Assembly: GCF_921293095.1 (NCBI RefSeq)
Contig: NC_060248.1
Coordinates: forward strand, 15,022,744 to 15,086,743
DNA from: Ischnura elegans
Taxonomy: Eukaryota; Arthropoda; Insecta; Odonata; Coenagrionidae
Length of the DNA: 64,000 bases
Direction: 5' to 3'
Shown: positions 35,601 through 47,600 of the stretch, piece after piece
Layout of the letters: each line of letters starts with the position of its first letter
Position numbering within the stretch: the stretch's first letter is position 1
The notes under the pieces: model-generated
The model's input: only the letters and a program-made list of their open reading frames with translations
What the model was told of the DNA's origin: nothing
Databases searched by the model: none
Translations under genes and position numbers: made by a program

Positions 35601-38600
35601 GTATACTGTGTTGGTTCTTCTCAAAGGGAAATGCTTATTTGTCAGAGTCGTATGAATGTTCCTAATGAAGCTTCTCAATTAGGTGGCGACGTTGTTTGCA
35701 CTCTGCCCTCAAGAAACTCCACAGGGGATATTTCGTCTTAATCAACGAAATCAGGATGCAGTCATTGCCCTTGGGCTTTATTTCCTCGAATCTGGACTGC
35801 AGCACAAAGAAAAAATATTTCCTTACCTACTGAAACTGCTTCGAGGTTTAGCTAAAGCTATTTGGCTGGACGAAATTCCACTGTCACCCTATGAAAGTAG
35901 GTGGTTTTCAATATTCTCCTACCATTAATTGTCACGCAGAGGCGGTTTCGTCTTTCAGTTAAGGGAATTAGTGTTTTATGTTAGTTAATATAATTAACTT
36001 ACTTTCTCAGGAATACCTGTCGCTGAAAGGTTTAGCTTTTGTCTAAATACATTACTGGCTGACATAGCTAGCAAATGTGACACTCTGAAGGATGAGATCA
36101 TTTCAGCTCAAGTTGATTTCCTAGGAGTCCTCACGAATATATGTCATGCGTACAAGGATCAAACAACCCCTCGCGGATCCACTGCAAAGCGTAAGTGTTC
36201 AACGAAATACACAGTGTTTGCAGTACAATTGTTAATTATTAGTTGAATTTAGTATTTATTTTTTAGCCAATCCTTTCAGATCAGTTTTTGAGAGCATTTG
36301 TGGGACACCCGATTATACGTGCAATGTTAATTTTACATATGAGGTCAATTTATCTGATCTGGGTAGCAATTCTCTCTTTCAATCTCATTTCCCCTTGACA
36401 ATTGCAACCAACTCCGCACAAAGCTGTTGTCTCTCGGCCAACTCTAGCTCCCTGTAACAACACAACAATCTGATTCTCATCCATGTGACCAGTTGAGAAA
36501 CGAGTTCACTGGCTCACTAATGCAATCAGGCACACCTAAGTTGTTGTCTTCCTTTGGCTCTTCTTCAAAGAGTGTTTACATGTGCCATAAGGGTTAAAAT
36601 TCATGAGTTCTATTGAAATGTGTCAAAATTTTTCTCCAGAGGCTCTCTCTTCCATCATGTCCTGTTTTATTTTCTTTATTCACAATGATGAGTAAACCAA
36701 CAAGCCATTAAAATCAAATTAAAATCCATAGAAGTAAATAAATGAGCATATAAGTAAATAAAGGTGTAACTAAAATATATATTGGAAGTGATAATGTATT
36801 GGTTATCAAAATGCAGTAGTATCATTTTGGCATGTGTCAGTTGTACTCCTTATTAGCAATTGAATTAACTGAAAGGTTTTGAATGGTATGACACTGGTAT
36901 TTCTTTCTGCCTCTTAGCATGCACTACAGAAACAGACATAAAATTGAAGCAAGGGCCATATAGCAAGTTCAATCTGAGCAACATGAAATCAATAGCATTA
37001 CATTAAGCACATGCAATGAGCACAGCACTTCCTAAAAAATTTCTGATTATGACTGAGCCAATTAATGATTCGCCTTAGGAAATTAATGTTAACTACATGC
37101 CACCTGTTGACAGTAGGTGAAACTGTTTGTGGCTGTATTTCACATAATTCATGCATTTTAATTTAACTTCATATCTTATGAATTAATTTTATGTTGTTTT
37201 GTTTCCTAAATTTTGATTATATTGTGTGACCTCGATGTAAAAATGGGAGACGCAATGGATTTTAGGGCAGCAATAGACCTCTGGACAAAATTTTAATTTG
37301 CCTTCAAATATGTTCTAAAAAATCAATAAGGATAAATATATACGTAAAACGTTTATTATATGTAATAATTTTCCATGGAATGTTTTTTAATCGCAAGAAA
37401 AGGAAGCTTTTTTCATCAGCAGACACTCCCACCTCAATACGTATTTCCATTGGCTGACGGAAATATGACGTCAGCTCATGCAACCATGCGGCGGTCCCAT
37501 GAAATTCATGGGGGTTCGGCGTATTTGCAAGGTCTTCAGCACGGATCGGCACTTCGTTAGCGTTTCTCTTTGCGAAGTGTACATATTATCGCCGTGACGT
37601 GCTTTTCCGAAGAGTGAAAAAGTTACTAGGGATATTATTTTGCTTCTGTGGGCATCATGGATCCTGGTTTCGATAAGGGAGACGCGAGAAACTTGCCTAA
37701 AATTTCAATTGCCTCAATGTTTACATTCATAAGTAGAAATAGTAACTACATAAATTCTGAGACCCGGGGAGTGAAGATGGCTAGGTGAGTATATCGCCAC
37801 GATTGGAAATTGATTTTCTTAGGGTATTAGTTGATGTTAACGTTTCTAAATCCTTTTTTCACATAGAGTCGGACGAGAAGAATACGGCGATGATGCTATA
37901 GGTTACGTGCAAGTTAAGCGTGATAAAAATTAATGCAACGTCCGTGCTCGTATTCGTAGGTTCGATTGAAGGCCTATGTTGTTGAAGCCCGTCTTTTGGA
38001 GGAGAGCGGCGAAAGCGAAGTTGTGACTCTTTCGTGTAAGGATTGCATAGCCAGTTTGGGTACGGAAGACTTTACTCTTAAGTGGTATTGTATCTTTTTT
38101 ATTTGGCATTTTAAGGTAAACAAATTTTCCCGTTATTTATTTGTGTAGAACAACCTGATGAAATTTTTAAGCGGTGAAATCTCCGATTTAATAGACCTAA
38201 CAATTAGTATTTCCTGAAGTGTGGAAAATAAAATATGGAACTTCTTCGAAGTAGCCCACTTGCTCAAAATTTCATAATCGGATAAACAATATCCCCTTTT
38301 TCTGTTGCTGTTCCTTACATTCTTTACCTGCAGCAAAAATATAGGAGATAAAACTATCCGCTTATTATTATTACATTTGTTACCTATCAAAGAGCTATAG
38401 GGTTCTACGGCACTTATTAATTTGGTTTTGAAATCATATATTCGAGTTACTCTGACATTGTGAACTCCAGTCTTTCCCTAGTTTCAAGAGAGAATTACTT
38501 CAGTTAATGATATTAGAGTTTTCTTTGTAAGTACCAATAAATCAAGAAACTGAAATTCGTCGGCACTTTTACATCCGAACAGTTCGTCGTTCACCGTCTT

Positions 38601-41600
38601 GGGGGACCGTGTGAAAATACTTATTTGAGGCATTTCCACTAGTATTACTGCACATAGGCACAATGCAGTACTTATAGCTGCGCTTCGACAAATCGACGAA
38701 ATACGTACGACAACAAAAACGGCGTAATATCCACAATATCACTAATTATTTACCTCCTCTACAGTAATGCGCACGAACGCGAACAACACTATTGCATGAG
38801 CTGACGTCATTCAAGATGGCAGTGGTGCGAATTACGTTCTTCTTGCATGGCAAGTGACAGCTATTTTAAATGCTCGAAATAAAAAAATGCAAGATTATAC
38901 GGCCAAAGTGTTATACCACTTAGGTTAATATTTACACGTACTTTTCAGAAAGGTCTTTACCTTGATAGGTGTCCAGAGGTCTATTTGGAATTTCATGAGG
39001 TAAAAATATCAACAGTATACGACAGTGTTTAAATCAACTGTACAAAGTGTTGAAAACTAAAGGGCATGTGCCGAGTTCACCAGAGTCACGCTGTCCTTTA
39101 TTGTCCTTGGAGTGATGCTGGGGAGTGAGGCATTGGAGACATTTTCATTGTGTTCTTCTATTGTTTATTCCTATGTGGTCTCTTGTATGTTTCTGCTTTC
39201 ACCGCCTGTCTTTGGCAATGACCCAAACAGAGTATTATTTGACTAATCATCCTTAAAACTCCCCTTTTTCTTCAAGCTAACTTATCTATTGTGCTGGGGC
39301 ACAGTGTGTATCAGGGTGGGCCAAAAAAATGACTATTTTTGGGATCAAATTTGTAGGAAAGAGTCCTACGTATATCAGGGTCTCAGATCCCAAATATGTG
39401 CAAATTGTGATTCATTCACTTCATCAATTCATTTCCAGCTATTGAATATTTTGTGGTATTGTTTGATGCTGTCCGTCAACTGGGTGGAATGTTTTATCAA
39501 AATATTTAAATGTTATACATCACATTATCTACAAGTCTGGCCATGATTAATTAGTAACTGCTATGAACTGTATTTAAAAATTTACAGTCACACATTTATT
39601 TAAGTCACACAAACTACCAAAATGTGTCAAAATTTCAACAAAAGAATTCAAATCAAAGAATGAAAGATATTTGTGGGTATATAAAACCAAGAATTCCTCT
39701 CAAACCATCTTGAAGTTTTCCTAAGTGGTTTGAAAAAACATCCAAAGCTGAATACGTGCTTTAACTACGGTAGTCAATTACAATCCTTTAAACATTTTTA
39801 AGAGCATGAAATTATGGGCATATATTTCTATATTAAATATTTTCAAATTTAAGGATCAATGAGATATTGAAAAAGGCCCACTTGCTGTCTGGCATATGTG
39901 AAACATTCCTAATTTATCATAAATTTGATTTGCAAAAGGCAAAATGTTAGATGATACCTTATGCAGTCAGACATTTTGATTGGTGTGCCAGTTGCCTACA
40001 CTAGAATTTTGTTGATCATTCTCACTCATTGTAAAACTTTCAAACTTCGTAAATTTATTGCTGAAAGTTATACAGTTCATCATTGTTTATTGCCGAAATG
40101 GGCTTATTTGCTGTGACTTCTTCTTAATAGGCATTTTTCTCCAAATTTGGCCCTAATGTTTTGCTCAAATTTAAACTTAAGGCGGCAGTGTATAAAGACC
40201 ATTTTACACGGTACACGGAATTGCACAGTCTGACGTAAGTGCGAAGGCGCAATCAAAATTGCGTCGTGTAAAGCAGTGAATTGCTAGAACACATGCGAGA
40301 ATGCGTGGATGCAAGATGGCAAAATAGCCCATGTTCTAATTTCGTTCATGCATTCGCGCAATTCCACGCCATTTTAGAAATTAATGCAGCTCTAACCTGC
40401 GCAATTCCGTGTACCGTGTAAAACGGCCTTAACATGCCCCTTCCAACCAATTTTTAGATAAATTCACCCACAGCAAAAAAGTTTTTCTTTTTTATATTTG
40501 GATCCTTTTCTTTTGAGTGAATGCAGAGAAGTCTGTTGATATAAAAATTTCTTATTTATAACATTTGGTCATAATGACTGCTGTTGCCTGGTATGGAATG
40601 TCACACCATATCATTTTTTGGCTGTCATGCTCTGGTGTTATGATGGTTTTGCCCTGGACCACTATCAAATTTTTGCAGGTATCATGTTCACCAAGCAATT
40701 TGAAATCCTCATGGTCAGTGGAGTAGGGCTTGATGAAACGTAAGGCATGTCAAAGCCACTGAATGGGGTGGATTTTATATGTAAAAGAAACAGATGGAAT
40801 GCATTACTATGTCTCTCCCTTTGAAAATATTGCCACCCATCTGTTTCAAGCTTGCAGCCTTCTTGCATTGGTATGACTTCATAATTTCTTTTAGTTAGAG
40901 GCATGATGTGAGGGAGACTGCCGTGACTGACTTGAGGGGATTTTCAATAGTGCTCTTTCTTTCTGCCACTCTTTGCTTGTTCACTATCGCTGAAGAATAG
41001 GCACTATTATTCTGTGAATTCATTAACTTACCGTGAATAATGTCCAAATGGAAATAAATTTTTTGGGAAGAGAGAAAACTTCGAGATGAAGATGTTGTAA
41101 ACTTTTTAAATATTTGTGATGGAGATGAGAACTAAGGATCTTGCAAAATGAACAAATGTAGCAGTACTTCAACACATTTTCTGAAATGTATATTCATTCA
41201 TACCGAAACGACATGAAGATAAAATAAGCATTTTGGTCATTATGACTGAAGCAACAGTGAACATGTTAATATCATCACATATGCGACGATATCATGCTAC
41301 GATGGAATCTGGTCTACCATTGCCCACATAGGGATGGTTTCACAAGCCTAGACTTCGCTGCTCAGAGTTGAGGAGAGACTTTCGGAAAATACGTACGCCC
41401 CATGCCCAAGTCCCCTATTCACTTTAAATGGTCCTTAGACTGAAATTTGTGTTCTGGAAGTGGTAGAATATTAAATGTCAAATAGTGAGGGTGGAAATTT
41501 AGAAATTTTTCTTGTCATCTTTGTTATCTTTCTTGATGTACTAATCCCACATGGAATTTGCTTTTTAGTCTATCCTAATTGCTGAGGATATTTCATTTTT

Positions 41601-44600
41601 CCTTTGTCTTTTGTAAAATACTTCTGCACCTTGGTTTGACTGTTCAGGCTTAGAGCAAATTTAAACTTGATTGTTTCTGGCTTTACTTTGTGAAAATCCA
41701 TTCTTAATAATGAAACGTTATTGTACTTTTCCACACGATTTAATTATTTAGAGCAAATTGTTATTCCTGGCAAAGGTTTTGTCAGAATGTTTGCCTCCAA
41801 GTTTCACAATTTTGAGATTAAACAATTAGATTGCCTTTTAATTTTTACTCAAGCTAAGGTTAAGTGCAGTATTCATGGTCAAAATGACATTAAAATCTTA
41901 ATCAACCTACAACTGTAAAACCTCCAATTAAAGAAGTCAAAGGGACTAGAAAAATTGCGACTCTGTTGTTGGGGATTGGGTTTGTGTGCAAGGGAGATTT
42001 GCAGGTTGCCTTGTTGCAGGATGAAAAAAAAAGTGTTCACGTAGAGTGAAGAGGTGAGTGGCAAAGTAGCATCTACTGTGGGGCATTTTGGACTCATATT
42101 TGGGCCATTTTTAATGGGACAAGAAAATCTGGCAGCAACTACAAATGAGGCCCGTCTTCATTCAGCATAAATCCTTTTTGATCAATTCACTGACTGATCA
42201 ATACAGATTTCCTACCGCTTCCAGGAGAGCTGCAATTTTGCAAGGGGGTGGGAAACCAATATCAGTCGTTATTAGGCAGATTGCAAAACCCCCGTTTTTC
42301 TGCACCCCTCCACTTGTTCAAAATGGTGGAGACTATGGTACTTTCTTAGATGCCTCTGGTCGGCGTTCTCCCACACCTAATGTAGTTGGGGATCCTAACC
42401 CATGTGAATTATTAGGACAGGGGAAGGATTGGTGCTTTGGATAGTATGATTAATTTTCATTCACCCCTGAAATCAAGAGAAAATAGTCTTTGAGCCTGAA
42501 CTTTGACAGGCTACCCAAACATCCAGTGGGTATTTGCCACCCAGGTGACAAAATTATGGACATTTTTTTCTGATTAACCCTAGGAAGACTGAAAAAAAAT
42601 TATCGCGTAGTAGCCTGACTGGGTCCAATGGACCCTGAAACATTTTCCTTCAATATTACCGGTTTATGATGAATTTAGGCTGAGTTAAGTGTTTGTTTTT
42701 ATCTTATTTACTTCCTCAACATATTTCTTCACGTCTTTATTGCTGTTAAATAATTTTGTTGGAAGCTAGACTAGAGTTGTATACTTTGTTATAGGGAGCT
42801 TTATATAACTATTGAGGTTTGTTACAGAAGGTTTCTCTCTCTGCATAAAGTGCGGGAAGATTTTTTACAGCGGGTATGTCTTTGTTATTCGGAGATTTTT
42901 GTTATATTTATGTTGCTATATGGAAGTTCTTTTTAAAGGGGTTTTACTGTATGCATTAATTTTTTTCATTTAGACAATATAGTATATGTTGTTGTTGAAT
43001 GAAATATGTACTGTGAGGTGTGCTGATTGGCTGTATAATATCTTTGTGTTTCAGTCACATTATGCAAGTCCACGGTGCCCATTCTAATTGGTCTCGCCCG
43101 ATCCATGGGGCGGTTTTGTACGAGTGACCCTCCGCTACTCTGCCGATTGTTTCCAAGGCCAGCACCACCAGCACCATCCACACCGGACACTCCTAAACTT
43201 GGAAAAAAATCTAGCTTTTCAAACTTCAGGTACTTTAAATTTCTGTGTATACTATCACTTTAGACACAAAGTGTAACCCTACACTGTCAGTGACTTGGTT
43301 TATGGACATCATAAGATGAGAAAGTTTAGAATTAGTTTTCTTGAATTTTGCCAGGGGGGGATTCATGTGTTTTGTTTGCCATGGATTAGGAGTAAAGAAG
43401 TGGTGGTAATGACCAGCCTTTATTCCCACATGTTCAATCAAATCAAGAGATAGCAGTTCTAGAAACATGAAACTTTTTTTATGTGTACAATTTTACTCTG
43501 ATTTGAACGAGTTAGTAGTTCTTGGTGTAAATTAATTTTCCTCATTCTTAATGTGTGCACAGAGGAGTAATTAAGGTGTTGTGGCCATGCTTTTGTGACG
43601 CTGAGATCTGTTGTGAGATCCAGTGGTTAGTTGAAATTGGGAACATCCTTAAATAATGATATTTTTGAACATAACTATCATGGAATAATTAAAAGTAAAG
43701 AAAGATAAATGTTTTCACATAAATTGACTTTTTGGATTTGAAATAAATTGTAGGAATTCATAATGCTGAAACTTTTTTTCTCTTTGAAATTGATGTTATC
43801 TAATCTATAATAGTGTATTAGTACTATTTTATCTGGCTATATAAAGTTGTGTCTAAACTGTTACTCATAACTAAAACATTAATTTATTGATTCGTTTAAA
43901 ATTGTATGACTAGATAATGCTAATGCCTATTTCTAATTAATAATACTGTATTTCTCCGAATATAGTCCCCCCCCCCTAATTTTGAGGTTTCAGTTTTGGT
44001 AAAAGTAAAATAAATGCGTTTGAATATTGTCCCCCCCCTTTACTTTTACCATGGGCATTTTTGAAAAAAAAGGGGGGGATTATATTCAGGCATATACAGT
44101 TATATGTATTGCATTCATATAATATCATTTTATGCCCATATTTTTTTATCATTGCTCCTATTTAAAATTTTAGAGTTTGTAGCACTGGCTGGGATGATTT
44201 AGAAAGTCTCAGAAACATTTTTGTGATATTTTCTAGAGTAAGTTTCATAGTATACTAAGCTGTGAAAAATATTAATGTTTTGTTTTGTGAAGATAATTAT
44301 TTCCTACATAGATATGTATTTATATTTTTGATTGTGCCGCAACAAAAGAAATAGCAGTGCTTACATAGACAATTTCTAAATGATAAGGCATTAGTACATT
44401 TTATTTTGAAACCAAGAGTAAATCTTAAGTTTTTGATAAGATTATCACAGCCTTTTAAAAATATTATTGGGAATACTAGTTATGAATAACTCAAGGAGTG
44501 CTCTAAATGAATGCTTTTATTTTATTTTTCCAGGCCAATCATACCACGCTCTCTGTCTGGCAATTTTCCAACTTTGGAGAAGATGGGTACCAACTCGTCA

Positions 44601-47600
44601 GATTCATCTGTTATTGACACATTGTAAGTATGGAAACATTCTGTGAATCATATAGTAACCTGTAATCCTCTGTTTTTTCATTTGTTTTGTATTTTTTCCT
44701 CTAAGCTACTTGCTATCACTAAAAGCATAAAATTGACAAGAATCTCAATTTTTTCCCCTTTTCCTAATGTGTTGTGTAATGTCTTTGTGGAATACATGTG
44801 TTTGGAAACTTGTGCACTTATAGTGGGATCTCTTGAGACCTCATTATGATGTTGACAAGACACTTTTTGGCTCAACTAAGGGTCAGACATTGCCAAAATA
44901 CATTGAGTGGACAGTAGATAATGCCTTTTAACATTCTGGTCCTGATAAGGTTCATTTGACTTGAATTCAACTTCAGACCAATCCCCTATTGTTTAATGGT
45001 CATATTTTCATTGTTCAATCAAGGTAAAGATGTCAGCAATTGCTAAAATTTCATGAGCTCTCAATTCTCAATCGGTCAATAGGGTGGTTTCCTATTATTT
45101 TTTTATTGCTTTAATCGAAAGATTATTACTCCTGGAGTACGTATTTCACGCTTTTAGATTTTTAAATGACAACATCTATTTTTCGCGATTAAATGAAAAG
45201 TGAAAATTTTCTAGCGCGCGAAAACGCGACGCTTAAGTATGAATGCCGGGAAATATCTCCGTACGTCGTGTTTCTGGTTCACCCTCCCGCCCGGTGAGGT
45301 GACCTTGAGGCAAGGCTTAGCGCTGATACGTCGCAGGATGCTAGCGGATAGCTGAGTACCTTGCTGGATGGTAGCGCTTGGCTTAAAAAAGGTTTATTAA
45401 TACCTTATCAAACGAAGAAAACTTTCCGAACTTAGCCAGTTTTAATAGGTGATTATTAAGACATATTTCCCTGAGCTCTGTGCCTCATGCATGCATTGGT
45501 AACCTCAGACGATGTATAACTCCTATCCTCTCGTGTAGAAACTAGGTCCCTTTGACGTCATGGGGAGTGGAATCGCATGGGTGCCAATCTGGCCTTTTTC
45601 AAATGAGGATAAAATTTGACCCTTACCATTCGTCTAAACCGGTATTTCAAAAACCAAATAATTTGTGTATTATTAATACACTAATGGTGGGTAACGAATC
45701 CCAATCAATGCCTTTCGTTTTCTTTGATGAAGGAAACTACCCTATTTGGCCCGGTGACGTCAGTTAGTGGTCATTGACCCAGAGGATTCTTGATTGGCTC
45801 TTGCTATCATTGCTTGGCATTATTGAATATTCATAATGTATTTTCTATGCTTAAGCAATTTGTATTTTATTGCTAAAATATACTTGAGAAAGTGTTTTGT
45901 AATTTTAAAAATGTATTTGAAATCACAAGACACACTTTATACCAGTTTTGATTGTGCTCCCAGTGCTGCCGGTAAGGCTTCTTCTACCGGTCAAATATTT
46001 ATGTGTCAAAGGCTTCAAATCTATTGTTCTTATGATGCGACCATCAAATAAATTAGCAGTATGCCATTGGTATTGTACTTCCTCTGATGGTGATTCTAGT
46101 GAAATTCAAAGTGGAAATCACGCAGTGGGCTGTGTTTTGGTCAACTACAAGCATGGCAGATTTTACTTTCTAACAATAAAGCTGGTTGACGCACAGGGGT
46201 CAGAGCAGCTCCTTGTTGTGGGGGTGGATAAGCTTATGAGTTATGTCTCCAATGAATGCAGTGTTGGCCATCTACTGTCCTCTTTCCTCTTGTTGTTCCT
46301 GTGTTGTTTTGGCAAGCTATCCCTAGTCTTAGGGAAAAGTTCAGGTGGAATGCATACTATCTATCTAAAATATCATAATGCCTACAGTGTAGTAATTTAT
46401 GTGATTGGCTGGTTTCATTATGTCTTTCCACATGAGTGTGATGAGGGTGCATTAGTTTTTGTTGGACGCATCATGAAAAGGCAGTGGTTGTAATTGCATG
46501 ACTCACCATCTTTGCAGGAGTAGTGATGCGAAGCCTCCGACAGCCCGTCAACAGTCCCTTCCCAGTGATCCAACGTTGTATTTTTTCCACCACTACGGCT
46601 CATGCTTCAACCAATTCCCACACATGAGGTTCTCTGAGTCTCCCGAGAAGAAAATCACCCAGCAATACTCCATCACTCACCTACAGGTACAAGTTCTATT
46701 ATAATGACTTTACCTTTTGTTTTCTCTCTCTCTGATACTTCTATTGTGATTCATCAGTTTTTGAGCACAGGCTTAGAATTGTAGTGATGTGCTTATTCAG
46801 ATGCTAATTAATGAATTGCTTTCAATGCAGCCTTATTAATTGTGAAAAGTGCCCTCTTACACCCCTCCTGGTGGAAAATGCCTCTGAATTGGTGTATAGG
46901 TATATATTTATTTTGATGTACACCCATGCCTCGTATAGCGCAAGGGATGCGTTCCTTGGGGTCTTTGCGCTATACGAATTTGCGTTATACGAGAGCGTTT
47001 TAACATTGAGAAGATAGGGAAGCGTTCCTGGTAGCATGGGTGTTGGGTATCAAATTTCCTCTTTACCATATATATTCCCATAAATAGCCTTTTAATACCT
47101 TATTTATATAAATTATATAGTTATATAATAAAATATCTTTAAAGATAGTAGGCATGCATTTAAAGACTTTTTATTCACGTTAAAAAAAAATTCATACGTG
47201 ATTTTGAAATTCCCTCCTATCGTGCGGGTGGGCTAACATCTGCTATCTCAGGGGTTCGTAATGCATTGCTGGAAGTTGACTATTTTTCAAACCAGTCTAA
47301 AAACAATTATCGTGTCACCAAGGTCCTTTTGTCGCTCATCGAAATGACAGACAAATGCTACTTTGAATGCCATTTCATAGCTAGCAGAGTTTATGAAGGA
47401 TAAATCATTTTAATTTGAAGTCCTCCGAGGCATTAGCAGCTATGTGAAACAGTCATTAAGTGCCTTAAAACCTGACCCAGGTTTTCCTTCCCTGAAAATG
47501 AATGAACGAAAATGCATTCTTTTCCAAAACAATATCGTCTCGTCAACACTAAAAACTAGTTGAGGGGGAAAGGAGCCACTTTCAGTCACAGGTTGGAGTT

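Larger units (their letters stand above)
36191..43054 (+). other. PI4KA intron 3
   Basis: This 6.9-kb intron contains a TIR element with a broken SWIM/YqaJ-like gene (37272-38985), a Harbinger-type MITE (40196-40429) and one piggyBac-like terminus (42574-42650). Short open frames elsewhere, including 42145-42444, are not recognisable. Confidence 0.6.

Noticed and set aside
42145-42444. 99-codon + frame in a PI4KA intron
   Set aside because: Low-complexity Pro/Gly-rich translation, no homology recognised, no conserved splice phase with PI4KA exons.
45948-46493. 181-codon + frame, the third longest open stretch in the window
   Set aside because: Hydrophobic, without family resemblance or splice context, and located entirely in a PI4KA intron with exons in order on both sides.
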